53,712 nucleotides of DNA from Cohnella caldifontis (lineage in GTDB: Bacteria > Bacillota > Bacilli > Paenibacillales > Paenibacillaceae): assembly GCF_029360585.1 (NCBI RefSeq), contig NZ_JAQZSJ010000028.1:1-53712 (forward strand). Direction: 5' to 3'. A model generated the notes under the pieces. The model did no database searches. It was not told the DNA's origin and saw only the letters and a program-made list of their open reading frames with translations. This document shows, one piece after another, positions 44,440-53,394 of this stretch. The position numbers were made by a program, and so were the translations under genes. Position 1 is the first letter of the stretch, and the number at the start of each line of letters is the position of its first letter.

Positions 44440-45981
44440 TCATTCCGGAAGCGAAGCCGTCTTGTTTTTCTTGAAATATTGCCGAACCAGGAACCTCATG
44501 ATCTCGCTCGGCTGTTCCCGGTAAAACTCGGCTGTGTCCGCGAACCGCATGCCGTAAGGCGCCTCGGGCGTATAAGGCTCCCACCGCGGCATCTCTTCTC
44601 CGGTGGAATCTTGGCCGTTCGGATCGCCGGAACGGATGAAGTTGGCCCAGTAATTGCACATTCGGCGGGCCAGGTCGTAATGCTTGCCGACGAACGGCCG
44701 CCAGCATTTGGCGAGCGTCTCGAAGAAGAACCAGAGATCCACCGAGTGGAACGCACCGGGGCGATCCCACCCCGGGATCTCCGCGTCGAAATGGTAATAG
44801 TACAGGGGGAGACGGGCTCCGGTATCGGCATTGGCTTGCCCGGCGATCCGGATCGCGTATTCGATTCCACACACCGAAGCTTTGCGCACGGCCTCTTCGA
44901 GATTGCCCGATAACGCGTCGCACAGCGCCAGAAACTCGTCGGCGTCTTCGCCGAACAAGCCCTCGGCCATCGTTCTGAATTCGTCCAGCGAGCGGACCTC
45001 CGGAGCGCCGATAAACTCGGATGACGTATGGCCCAGCAGCACCGGCACTTTCCAGCGTTCGTTTTGCAGGAACCGTTCGAACGCGTCTCCTACGCAGAAC
45101 GCCTGATCGACGACGGTGCCCCAGAACGATTTGTACTCCAGCATCTTGTCGCGAAGGTAAACCGCATCCAGCTTCCGGGCTTCCGCCAGCGAGGATACGC
45201 CGAGAAATTCGAAAAACCGGACGCCGTCTTCCTCTGCTTCTTTCAAATCCCGCAGGAATCGGGGCGTGCGCGCTCCCGGGTACAGCTTCGTGAAGATCCC
45301 GCTTTGGACGATGGCCCTCTGGAAAAGCCCTTCGTTCTGCGGCGAAGCGAGCTGGTTCATGACGCTGCCGCCGCCGGCGGATTGGCCGCCGATCGTGAGG
45401 TTGTCCGGATCGCCGCCGAACGCCGCGATGTTGCGCTTGACCCATCGCGTCGCGAACTGTTGGTCGAGGTGGCCGAAGTTCGCGGGCGCTTCCGGCGATT
45501 CCGCCGTGATTTCGGGATGGCTTAAAAATCCGAAAACGTTCAGGCGGTAGTTGATCGTGACCACGACGATGCCTCTGCGGGCGATACGCTCGCCGTCGAA
45601 CTCCATTTCGGCCGTATGGCCGACCTGCAGGCCTCCGCCGAAATACCAGACGAACACCGGCAGCTTTTCATCGGCTCGGTTGGCCGGCGTCCAGACGTTG
45701 AGGTAGAGGCAATCCTCATCCATGGCGATGTCCGGCTCCACGGCCCATTCGCGGGTATAGATGTTGTTCACGTCGATCTCTTGCCGGACTTGCATCGAAA
45801 CCGGCGCGAATTCGTACGCCTTGAGCACGCCCTCCCAGTCTTCGGCGGGCTGCGGGGCGCGCCAGCGGTTCTCTCCGACGGGCGGGGCGGCGAACGGGAT
45901 CCCTTTGAAGCTCGTGATCCGGGGATCGGCCGCCGGCAGCCCTTGGACGATTCCGTTTTCAACCCTTACGACTCTCAGCAT
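44440..45981 (-). CDS. Type-B carboxylesterase
   Basis: This 513-residue alpha/beta hydrolase of the carboxylesterase/para-nitrobenzyl esterase family has the nucleophile Ser201 in IGGQSAGGGSV, the oxyanion GGG at 115-117, the EDCLYLNVWTP signature, and a His near the C-terminal third (GAFHSVDLWFFF). There is no signal peptide. It is first in a two-gene operon driven by element B and probably removes acyl or methyl groups from an imported glycan. Confidence 0.92.
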   Translation of the reverse strand: MLRVVRVENGIVQGLPAADPRITSFKGIPFAAPPVGENRWRAPQPAEDWEGVLKAYEFAPVSMQVRQEIDVNNIYTREWAVEPDIAMDEDCLYLNVWTPANRADEKLPVFVWYFGGGLQVGHTAEMEFDGERIARRGIVVVTINYRLNVFGFLSHPEITAESPEAPANFGHLDQQFATRWVKRNIAAFGGDPDNLTIGGQSAGGGSVMNQLASPQNEGLFQRAIVQSGIFTKLYPGARTPRFLRDLKEAEEDGVRFFEFLGVSSLAEARKLDAVYLRDKMLEYKSFWGTVVDQAFCVGDAFERFLQNERWKVPVLLGHTSSEFIGAPEVRSLDEFRTMAEGLFGEDADEFLALCDALSGNLEEAVRKASVCGIEYAIRIAGQANADTGARLPLYYYHFDAEIPGWDRPGAFHSVDLWFFFETLAKCWRPFVGKHYDLARRMCNYWANFIRSGDPNGQDSTGEEMPRWEPYTPEAPYGMRFADTAEFYREQPSEIMRFLVRQYFKKNKTASLPE

Positions 45982-46022
45982 GATTGTGGTCTCCTTTCAT
46001 CAGGCGGAGCACGGTTTGAACT

Positions 46023-46036
46023 TGGCAACGCTTTCA
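46023..46036 (-). promoter_or_regulatory. cre-like site downstream of promoter B
   Basis: The minus strand reads TGAAAGCGTTGCCA, a good CcpA-operator match. It lies 17-30 bp past the -10 box of element B, a position suited to road-block repression of the carboxylesterase operon. Confidence 0.5.
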
Positions 46037-46042
46037 ACTCAG

Positions 46043-46083
46043 CTGTCTCGCTATCATAAAACTTTGCTTTCTTCAAAACAATG
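46043..46083 (-). terminator. Sequence read as promoter B spacer; see element B
   Basis: I see no hairpin here; the true terminator of importer 5 lies at 46143-46183. This entry only marks that 46043-46083 belongs to the 5' untranslated region and promoter of the esterase operon. Confidence 0.05.
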
Positions 46084-46116
46084 AACGATCCTCACCGTTT
46101 TTTGATCTATTCTCAG
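46050..46116 (-). promoter_or_regulatory. Regulon element B: activator-type promoter of the carboxylesterase operon
   Basis: The -10 TATGAT (46053-46058) and -35 TTGTTT (46076-46081) are 17 bp apart. Upstream boxes AATAGATCAAAAAAC and GATCGTTCATTGTTT repeat at about 21 bp. It matches element C at 54 of 67 positions by hand count, without gaps. It lies 69 bp before the carboxylesterase start. Confidence 0.8.
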
Positions 46117-46142
46117 ACGGCCTCCCCGGCAATGAAGGCGCG

Positions 46143-46183
46143 AAAAATAGAGGGATAGATATGACGGGTCATATCTATCCCTC
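46143..46183 (-). terminator. Rho-independent terminator of the importer 5 operon
   Basis: A perfect 15-bp stem (GAGGGATAGATATGA at 46150-46164 and its complement at 46169-46183) with a 4-base loop is followed on the minus strand by TATTTTT. It lies 24 bp past the lipoprotein stop codon. Confidence 0.88.
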
Positions 46184-46206
46184 AGGCAGCCTATCGATAT
46201 ATGATT

Positions 46207-47994
46207 TTACTTGCCGGCTGTCGCTTCTGTGCGCATTTTCACGATTTTTTGCGCTCTCTCCGTATCTACGGCAACGACATCTTTCCAACCGAGACCTTCC
46301 ACGTCGGACTTCATTTTGGTCCACAACTGGTCGAACTCCGCTTGGTTTTTGGCGAATACCATCTTCCAGGACGTGTTCTTCACATAGTCCGAAATCTGGC
46401 TGCGTTTGTTTTTGATGTCCGACGAATCGCTTCCGAGGCTGGTATTGATATTCGGCACGATATCGATCATGTTGTTCTTGATGTAGTAGTCCGTCGCGTT
46501 CGTTGCGTTAAACGTCTTCTGCCAATCCGTCGTCAGCGCCGTTTTATTCGCTTCGATCGTCGAACTCCAGTAATTGTTGTTGTAGAACTCTCCGGTTTCA
46601 GGATCAATGACGAAATCGCTCATGATCATGCTGTTGATTTTGCTCTGTCCGTCTTGGTACCCGCCTCCGCCGTACTCGTCCGGCACGGGCGTGTTTTTCT
46701 GGAACGCGGTTTGCCCGATTTCGGTCAGCTTGAACTTGCCTTCGGGCGTCTTTTCGTAGTTAAAGCCTTCGAATCCGCTCGTATAATAACGCAATCCTTC
46801 CGGAGACACGTACCAATCCAGGAACTCCAGAATCCGGTCCGGATCCTTGGCTTTGGAACCGATCGCGAATACTCTGCCATTTCCGAAATACGCGTCGCTG
46901 CTCTGGATCAGATGCGTGTCCGCGATCGGAATCGCGACGTTCCCGTCGCCGTTCTTGCCTCTTTCAATGGAATTGTAGAACCCTCTCTGCCAGGAGTACC
47001 ACAACAGAAGCACTTGCTTGTTGGTCAGCTTCTCCGCCACTTTATTCCAGTCCTGAGAGGCGGAATCCGGGTCGACCAGTCCCATCTGATTGGCGGTAAA
47101 CAGGAATTGCAGAATCTTCTTGTACATGCTGTTGTCGTCAATGATCGGCACGATGTCGCCCTTCGCGTTCAACTGGATCGTCGTTGTGCCGTCCGGCTTC
47201 TCATAACCGTACCAGTTGCTGATCCAGCGAACGTTTTCCATGGCGCCGGTGCCGCCGTCCCAATCCTTCCACAAGGTGATCGGAACGATCGTTTTGCCGT
47301 CCGGCGTTTTGGGATATTTCTGTTGCATTTGCTTCAGGACGTTCAGAAGGTCGTTCAGGTTGTTCAGCTTGGGGGCTCCGACGCCCTTGTAATAATCCCA
47401 AGGCATGATCGGGCTGGAGTAAGGCGTATCCTCGGAGTAAGTCGTTGGCGAAGTATCCGCTTCGAAGGTCGGCATCGCGTATATCTTGCCTTCCGGATTC
47501 ACTTTGTCGAATCCCGCGTTGAAAGGCTTGAAATGTTTGTCTACGTATTGGGACAAATATTTCGTATTTTTGATCTTGTCCGTCAGATCCATGATCATGC
47601 CGGCCGGTATCAACTCTTCCAACTGGCTGTTGTCGATCACTAGAATATCGCCCAGATCCCCTGCCGCCGTCCTCGTCTTGTACAATTGATCGCCGGCGAC
47701 CTGCGGAGCCAGAATGTTCAAGGTGATGTTGAACTTGTCCTTCAGAAGCTTGCCGTACCAACCCGTCTGCTCCCCTTGGTAGTTGGCCGCATTGCTGAAA
47801 ACGGTAATGGTCAGCGGCTTGCTGTGATCGATCGCCGAGTCGCCCTGGGATGCCGCCGGACTGGAGCCGGGTGCCGCCGAAGCCTCTTCGTTTTTGGATC
47901 CGCTTTGACAACCGGTTAACGCGACCGTTAACACGAATAGGCTGGCAATGAACAGCACCGACGCCTTTTTTACCGCATGCCTTCTCTTGCTCAT
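46207..47994 (-). CDS. LplA-type substrate-binding lipoprotein (importer 5)
   Basis: This 595-residue lipoprotein has the hydrophobic core VLFIASLFVLTVAL and the lipobox ending at Cys29 (ALTGC), then a Ser/Ala/Pro linker. The mature domain is of the large LplA class (VFSNAANYQGEQTGWYGKLL). The ATG at 47994 lies six bases behind GGGGGA; an in-frame TTG two codons earlier abuts it. It is last in its operon, after two permeases, and ends in a strong terminator. No kinase-regulator pair accompanies it. Confidence 0.93.
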   Translation of the reverse strand: MSKRRHAVKKASVLFIASLFVLTVALTGCQSGSKNEEASAAPGSSPAASQGDSAIDHSKPLTITVFSNAANYQGEQTGWYGKLLKDKFNITLNILAPQVAGDQLYKTRTAAGDLGDILVIDNSQLEELIPAGMIMDLTDKIKNTKYLSQYVDKHFKPFNAGFDKVNPEGKIYAMPTFEADTSPTTYSEDTPYSSPIMPWDYYKGVGAPKLNNLNDLLNVLKQMQQKYPKTPDGKTIVPITLWKDWDGGTGAMENVRWISNWYGYEKPDGTTTIQLNAKGDIVPIIDDNSMYKKILQFLFTANQMGLVDPDSASQDWNKVAEKLTNKQVLLLWYSWQRGFYNSIERGKNGDGNVAIPIADTHLIQSSDAYFGNGRVFAIGSKAKDPDRILEFLDWYVSPEGLRYYTSGFEGFNYEKTPEGKFKLTEIGQTAFQKNTPVPDEYGGGGYQDGQSKINSMIMSDFVIDPETGEFYNNNYWSSTIEANKTALTTDWQKTFNATNATDYYIKNNMIDIVPNINTSLGSDSSDIKNKRSQISDYVKNTSWKMVFAKNQAEFDQLWTKMKSDVEGLGWKDVVAVDTERAQKIVKMRTEATAGK

Positions 47995-48041
47995 TCGCAA
48001 TCCCCCAGATCTGGTAATTTATTATAATGGCGCAGCGCAGC

Positions 48042-48950
48042 TTAACCTTTCACCGCGCCGATCATAATCCCCTTCACGAAAAACCTTTGGAAGATCGGAT
48101 AGACCAACAAGATGGGCGCCACGACGATAATGGTCACCGTCATCCGGATGGACGTCGTGGTTTGCTTTGTTGCGAGACTGGCCATCGCGGTCGAACCGGC
48201 ATTCTGCAGGTTCACCATGGTGGATAACGAACTCGCCTGATTGATGTAGTTGTAGAGAATGAACTGCAGGCTGTACAGTTTGCTGTCCGTAACCAGCAGC
48301 AGCGTGTCCTGGAAGGAGTTCCACTGGTCCACGGCCGCGAATATGGCCACCGTAGCCAATATGGGCTTGCAGATGGGCAGCATGATCCGGAAGAAGATCG
48401 TCATGATCCCGGCCCCGTCGATACTGGCCGACTGCTGCAATTCCTTCGGCGTCGATTCCACGAACGTCTTGACCAGGATGATGAAGAACGGAGCCACGAT
48501 GGTCGGCAAAACATACGCCATGAAATTATTGGTCAAATGCAAGGACTTCATGGTGAGGTACCACGGGATGATCCCGGCATTGAAAAACATGGTGATCACG
48601 GTGAAGCGATACCAGAACTTCCGGCCCCACATATCCTCCTGGGTAAACATGAATCCCAGGAAGGCGGAAGCCCCGACCGTCAAAGAGGTCCCGAGCAGCG
48701 TTCTCTCCAGCGAGATCAGGGTCGCGTTCCACAACCCCGGTATTTTAAATACGTCCAAGTAGTTCTGGAAATGGATTTGCCGCGGGAGGAAGATGATGTC
48801 TCCTCTGGCGCTGACGTCGTTCGCGCTGATGGTGTTGATCACGATGTAGTAAAACGGGTACATGCAAAGCAGCGCGAAAAGGGCAAACAGGGCATAGGTC
48901 AATACGGAAATCGTTTTGTCGGCAGCGCCTGCCCGTACGGCGTTTCTCAT
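48042..48950 (-). CDS. YtcP-type carbohydrate ABC permease (importer 5)
   Basis: This 302-residue permease has LFALLCMYPFYYIVINTIS in the first membrane helix and FFNAGIIPWYLTMKSLHL. The EAA loop is ELQQSASIDGAGIMTIFFRI, with Gln-Ser replacing the usual Glu-Ala. The C-terminus is FVKGIMIGAVKG. Its ATG overlaps the stop of the LplB-type partner by 4 bp. Confidence 0.94.
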   Translation of the reverse strand: MRNAVRAGAADKTISVLTYALFALFALLCMYPFYYIVINTISANDVSARGDIIFLPRQIHFQNYLDVFKIPGLWNATLISLERTLLGTSLTVGASAFLGFMFTQEDMWGRKFWYRFTVITMFFNAGIIPWYLTMKSLHLTNNFMAYVLPTIVAPFFIILVKTFVESTPKELQQSASIDGAGIMTIFFRIMLPICKPILATVAIFAAVDQWNSFQDTLLLVTDSKLYSLQFILYNYINQASSLSTMVNLQNAGSTAMASLATKQTTTSIRMTVTIIVVAPILLVYPIFQRFFVKGIMIGAVKG

Positions 48951-49867
48951 ACGATGCTCTCTCCTCTAAACCATTTGGACAGGCCGTTTACGGAGAAGAG
49001 CAGCACGACGCTGATCAAGCTCTTCAGCATGCTGATCGCGACGGAAACGGAATAGCTGCCGCCCCCCATGGCCAAGTTGTAGACGTAAAGGTCCAGAACC
49101 TGGATCGTATCTTTGTTGAACGCGTTCTGAAAGACGAAGTACTGCTCCATGCCATTATTCAGGAAGCTCGCGATTTGCAGCATCAACAAGACGAAATAGG
49201 TCGGCAGCAGGCTGGGCAACGTGACATGCCGGATCAGCTGCATTCTCGTCGCGCCGTCTACGCGGGCCGCTTCGTAGAGCGAGTCGTCGATCCCCGTGAT
49301 CGCCGCGATATACAAGATGGCGGACCAACCCAACGCCTTCCATGTTATCCACATCCACATCGTAATCCAAACGTGTTCCGAGCTTTGCAGGAACAGAATC
49401 GGGGAATCGGTCAGTCCCAATTGCTTCAGCAGCCCGTTGACCATTCCTTCGCTGGAGAACATGGAGAAGGCCAGCGAGTAGACCAGCACCCAGCTGATAA
49501 AGTTCGGAAGGGTGGTGACCGTCTGCACGAACTTCCGAAACCGCATCGCTTTGATTTCATTCAGGAAAACGGCGAAAATCATGGGAAGCCAGGAAAACAG
49601 CAGAATCAAACCGCTCATGCCGAACGTGTTCTTGAGGACCTGAAGCAGCTGATCGATTTTGACCTGGTTTTCGACCAAGGAATGAAACCACTTGAGCCCG
49701 ACGAACGGCGATCGGGACAACGGAATCGGCGGCGTGTAATCGAAGAACGCATAAACCCATCCATACAGCGGGAAATAAGCGAAAGTGGCCAGCAGAACCA
49801 TAAAGGGCAAGATGTAAAGGAACTTTCGGATCGACTCGCTTTTCCTGCTATAGGCTTGTGTACGCAC
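48947..49867 (-). CDS. LplB-type carbohydrate ABC permease (importer 5)
   Basis: This 306-residue permease has the first helix FLYILPFMVLLATFAYFPLY, then FFDYTPPIPLSRSPFVGLKW and the EAA loop SLYEAARVDGATRMQLIRHV. The start is a GTG behind AGAAGGTG. It is the first gene of the importer 5 operon, about 195 bp downstream of element C. Confidence 0.93.
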   Translation of the reverse strand: MRTQAYSRKSESIRKFLYILPFMVLLATFAYFPLYGWVYAFFDYTPPIPLSRSPFVGLKWFHSLVENQVKIDQLLQVLKNTFGMSGLILLFSWLPMIFAVFLNEIKAMRFRKFVQTVTTLPNFISWVLVYSLAFSMFSSEGMVNGLLKQLGLTDSPILFLQSSEHVWITMWMWITWKALGWSAILYIAAITGIDDSLYEAARVDGATRMQLIRHVTLPSLLPTYFVLLMLQIASFLNNGMEQYFVFQNAFNKDTIQVLDLYVYNLAMGGGSYSVSVAISMLKSLISVVLLFSVNGLSKWFRGESIV

Positions 49868-50061
49868 GGTGGCACCTTCTCTGTTTTTAGTGGTGTGTTT
49901 ATCGATAACATTTCAGAATTTTCTGATTTATAAATCCGAATTTATGCTTATCCCATAACCATCTTTTCCCATTCGGTTCTCGATGGTTAATCCGAACAAA
50001 TCTATAAAAATTTGATAATTTTATGATTCGATGACAGCGTTTCCATTTAATTGCTTTGAAG
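49868..50061 (-). other. A+T-rich leader of the importer 5 operon
   Basis: About 190 bases separate promoter C from the first permease. The stretch is notably A+T-rich compared with its surroundings and has short palindromes (CAGAATTTTCTG; ATAAATCCGAATTTAT). No open frame or known riboswitch is evident. Confidence 0.4.
50032..50045 (-). promoter_or_regulatory. cre-like site downstream of promoter C
   Basis: TGACAGCGTTTCCA fits the CcpA consensus with one mismatch. It lies 20-33 bp past the -10 of element C, nearly the same position as the cre-like site of element B. Confidence 0.4.
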
Positions 50062-50128
50062 CTATCATAAGGCATCGATTTCTTCAAAACAATGACCTAT
50101 CCTCATGGATTATTGATCTATCCTTAGG
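50062..50128 (-). promoter_or_regulatory. Regulon element C: activator-type promoter of importer 5
   Basis: The -10 TATGAT (50065-50070) and -35 TTGTTT (50088-50093) have a 17-bp spacer. Upstream on the minus strand are GGATAGATCAATAAT and GGATAGGTCATTGTT, direct repeats whose starts are 21 bp apart; the second abuts the -35. This is the clearest of the three copies and the best guide to the operator. Confidence 0.82.
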
Positions 50129-50230
50129 TAGCGATCAGCGGAATCGTTCCCGTTAACGCGGCGTTCCGCCAAGCGGCACTGTATCGCCGATGCCGGACGT
50201 TTCGTCGGCAGCCGGGCATGCCGAGCATGG

Positions 50231-50264
50231 AAAAAGCCGCCCGGCATCAAGCCCGGACGGCTTT
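50231..50264 (-). terminator. Terminator of the SLH protein gene
   Basis: The stem AAAGCCGCCCGGC/GCCCGGACGGCTTT has one mismatch and is followed by TTTTT on the minus strand. It starts 13 bp past the stop codon. The remaining bases to 50129 show nothing recognisable. Confidence 0.8.
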
Positions 50265-50276
50265 CTCTTGGACGAG

Positions 50277-53200
50277 CTATGGGTTTATGCTCAGCATATT
50301 CAGCAGCATCACGACGGCTTCCGCGCGCGTAACGGGCGCATCCGGGTCGAAAACTCCGCCGGGCCGGCCTTGCGCGATACCGAGCCGGTTGGCGGCAGCG
50401 GCGGCGGGTGCCGCCCATGGGGGAATCCGGTCCGCGTCGGCGAATGCTCCAGACGGATTGTCGCCGGAGGTCGATACGTCCATGGCGCGAACGATCATGG
50501 AGACGATCTCGGCGCGGGTCACCGCCCGGTCCGGTCGGAAGCTTCCATCCTCGTATCCGGCGACGGCTCGCTGCCGAACCGCTTCCGCCACGAACGGTCT
50601 CGCCCACGCCCCGATGCGGCCGGCATCGGAGAACGCGAGTTCCCCGGCGGACGGAGCCGCGCCGCCATCCGCGGAACGTTGCGCCCGCACCAGCATCGCG
50701 GCGAACTCGGCGCGCGTCAGGGTCCGGTCCGGCTTGAAGCTTCCGTCCGCATATCCGGACGCGAATCCGCGCGCCGCGGCTTCCCGGATTCGGTCGGCCG
50801 CCCAATGCCCTTTCGCGTCCGCGAATTCGGACGCGGGAATCGCCTCGGCCTTCTTCGGCACGCCGAACACCGCGAACTTCGTGAAATGGTCGACCTGCGC
50901 GACGAATACCCCCGCTTCCGCGCGCCCTTCAATCTCGATCCAGCGGCGCGCCGTTTCGTCATAGTAGAACAACGCAGGGCGTTGATCGGCTGCGAGAAGA
51001 TCCGATTGGAATTTAAACTTCAGCGTTATCGGCTTCTTGAAGGGACCTTCGAAATCTTTCGACAGCTCGAAGACGAGACCCAGCGGCCGCATGTCCTCGG
51101 GAATCAAGCCGGCCGGCGGCACGAGCTTGCGGATCGTCAGCTTGAAGCTCCCTTCGGTCAAGCCATCCGGAAGTTCGATGGCGACCTCGTCTCCGAACGA
51201 AGCCGAGCAGGTTCCCGCCGGGCCGCAGGTCGTCACCGTCGTATGGGAATCGGTCGGCGGCGTTTCGGAATCGGAATCGGAACCAGAACCGGCTCCAGAA
51301 CCAGGATCGGAACCTGAGCCAGAGCCTGAACCAGGATCAGGATCGGAACCGGGATCAGGATCTGAACCGGGATCGGTCGACGGCGGAGGCGTGTCCGGTT
51401 CGGCGACCTTCACGTCAACCGACGCCTTCAAACCCAGCGGATTCTTTATGCCTGCGGGCGGAAGCAGCGTTCCGGAGAACGCGTACGTGCCGGGACGATA
51501 GCCGTCGTAGGCCGGCGCGCCAATGTCCCACTCGATGCTCACGTTCGCTTTGCTGCCGTCGTTGAGGGTCGCTTCAACGACAGGCGGCAAAGGCAGCGAA
51601 GACCGCGGCGTCCCATACACGGCTTCGATGACGGACAGCCGGGAAATCGCCGCGATCTCGGCGTCACCCACCCGGACTTGCACCTCGGCCTTGAGTTGGG
51701 ACGGGTTCGTCACGCCGGCCGGCAGCGCGAGCGTGCCCGAAAACGCGTACGTGCCGGGTCGGCTGCTGTCGTAGACCGGGTCGCTTCCTTCCCAATCGAC
51801 GGCGGCTTCGCCCGTCGTGCCGTCGCTCAGCGTAATCCCGACCCGCGGCGGCAGCGGAAGCGCCGAAAGCGGCGTCCCATACGCAGCCTCGATGACGGAC
51901 AGCGGCTCGACGCCGGCGATGCTGGGATTCCGGTGGTACGTGAACTTCCTCGGTTCGCCTGCCTCCAGCCCATTGCCTGCCCGATAGCGGACAAGAATGT
52001 CCAGATCGCCGTCCAGGAGCGGCGGATGGGCGGGATCGAATGCGAGATAGCTGGTACCGCCGTTTACCGAATATTCCATTTCGTCCGTCAAGCCTTGCAA
52101 CGTGTTGTTCGTATCGTCCATCGTCAACCCGGCCGGCTGCCCGACCCGGACTTCGATCAGCGAAGCCGTATCGCCCAGACCTCCGGCCAACCGGTAGCTT
52201 CCGTCGGAACGTTGATCGACGGCATGCAGATTCTGGGTGCCCTCGAATTCTTTCATCCACTGTTCGGCGCCGTCTGCGTCGGTCTTGAGCAGCAGCCCTC
52301 TGGCATCCGAAACGTCGCCGTTATTCCCTCCGGCGATGGCATATCCGCCATCCTTTGTCGGCGTCACGGCAAGCCCGACCTGGGGCCCTGCGTGCGAGCA
52401 GGTTTGCAGCCTCAACGGGGTCCCGGCGTCGTCCGTCTCGAGAAAAGCGACATCCTGCTCGTACGACGAACGCAAAACGTTACCTGTCATCACGTAACCA
52501 TTACGCGTTGCATTTTCCGCGATTCCTTGCAGTGTCAACTGGCTGTTTCCGCCATCGGCAAGGTAAATTTGTTCCCATATTTTCTCCCCCGTACCGTCCA
52601 CTTTCACCAGCAAGCCCCGGGACGTATCGGTCGTCGAAGCATCCGTGCCGGCAAGCAAGTATCCGCTGCCGTCGGAGGCGGGGATCGCGTCGCTGAACGT
52701 GCGGCTGTAGGCGCCCGGGTACCGCACGCTCTTCGTGATGTCCCCCGTTGTTGCGTTAACGATGGCGACGATCCCTTCGAGCGCGTTCGTCGACGAATCG
52801 CGCGCTCCCCCCACGATCATGTATCCGGCCGTGCCGAGGTCCAATATCGCGGAGGCGGAGCCTTTCTCTGTCCCGCCGATATTCATCATATTTTTCCACT
52901 TCAAATTTCCGTTCGAATCGAAGACCCCATAAAAAAGCTCGGTGTTCAAATCCGTGCGGTGATAACCGGAAAAGAGAATCGTAGAACCCGCGCCTTCATT
53001 CAAGCTATTAATGACGTAGCGCTCCTGATCCAGGCCTATGAAAGTCACGAGCCCCTTTTGTGAGCCGTCCGCGGCGAATCGAACCACGGTAGAGTTCGTC
53101 CCGTTCGAAATCGCCGCCGCGTATCCTCCGTCTTGCGTCGGCTGCCAAGCCATGTATTGGCCGAATCCCGTACGATCCTTCCGTTGCTCGACTAACCGGC

Positions 53201-53324
53201 TTGCCAGCGCCGCCGAATCGGCCGCCGCCGCCTTCCCCCCGCCCATGAACGCGAACAGGGAAGCGATCATCGCGACCGCCAGCGTCCAGACCGTCAGCTT
53301 CATTCCCGGATTATGGACTTTCAA
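50277..53324 (-). CDS. Secreted SLH-domain surface protein with propeller-like repeats and Ig-like domains
   Basis: This 1015-residue protein has a signal peptide (core WTLAVAMIASLFAFMGG, cleavage near AAAAD). Residues about 50-400 hold repeats of the form GGYAIAGG...GLLLKTDADGAEQW, likely a beta-propeller. Two bacterial Ig-like domains follow (each with YRPGTYAFSGTL or a close variant). Next come an Asp/Pro/Gly/Ser linker, a beta domain with two cysteines (TTCGPAGTCSASF), and three SLH modules to the C-terminus (FADAKGHWAADRIREAAARG, AFSDAGRIGAW, AFADADRIPPW). SLH modules bind pyruvylated cell-wall polymer, so it is wall-anchored. The start is TTG, eight bases behind AGGAGG. The ligand of the propeller is unknown. 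Confidence 0.9.
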   Translation of the reverse strand: MKVHNPGMKLTVWTLAVAMIASLFAFMGGGKAAAADSAALASRLVEQRKDRTGFGQYMAWQPTQDGGYAAAISNGTNSTVVRFAADGSQKGLVTFIGLDQERYVINSLNEGAGSTILFSGYHRTDLNTELFYGVFDSNGNLKWKNMMNIGGTEKGSASAILDLGTAGYMIVGGARDSSTNALEGIVAIVNATTGDITKSVRYPGAYSRTFSDAIPASDGSGYLLAGTDASTTDTSRGLLVKVDGTGEKIWEQIYLADGGNSQLTLQGIAENATRNGYVMTGNVLRSSYEQDVAFLETDDAGTPLRLQTCSHAGPQVGLAVTPTKDGGYAIAGGNNGDVSDARGLLLKTDADGAEQWMKEFEGTQNLHAVDQRSDGSYRLAGGLGDTASLIEVRVGQPAGLTMDDTNNTLQGLTDEMEYSVNGGTSYLAFDPAHPPLLDGDLDILVRYRAGNGLEAGEPRKFTYHRNPSIAGVEPLSVIEAAYGTPLSALPLPPRVGITLSDGTTGEAAVDWEGSDPVYDSSRPGTYAFSGTLALPAGVTNPSQLKAEVQVRVGDAEIAAISRLSVIEAVYGTPRSSLPLPPVVEATLNDGSKANVSIEWDIGAPAYDGYRPGTYAFSGTLLPPAGIKNPLGLKASVDVKVAEPDTPPPSTDPGSDPDPGSDPDPGSGSGSGSDPGSGAGSGSDSDSETPPTDSHTTVTTCGPAGTCSASFGDEVAIELPDGLTEGSFKLTIRKLVPPAGLIPEDMRPLGLVFELSKDFEGPFKKPITLKFKFQSDLLAADQRPALFYYDETARRWIEIEGRAEAGVFVAQVDHFTKFAVFGVPKKAEAIPASEFADAKGHWAADRIREAAARGFASGYADGSFKPDRTLTRAEFAAMLVRAQRSADGGAAPSAGELAFSDAGRIGAWARPFVAEAVRQRAVAGYEDGSFRPDRAVTRAEIVSMIVRAMDVSTSGDNPSGAFADADRIPPWAAPAAAAANRLGIAQGRPGGVFDPDAPVTRAEAVVMLLNMLSINP

Positions 53325-53394
53325 TCCCTCAACCTCCTGAGTTCAATTGCGCTAGATTCCAACAATATCCTCCATTGTACAGGAACCGGGACAT

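Noticed and set aside
44411..45445. A 344-codon minus-strand frame inside the carboxylesterase gene
   Set aside because: It is out of frame with the esterase and is arginine-rich, without motifs.
46043..46083. A terminator first placed here
   Set aside because: Recounting puts the hairpin at 46143-46183; the earlier interval is the promoter B region. The feature entry at this position is kept only at minimal confidence and should be ignored.
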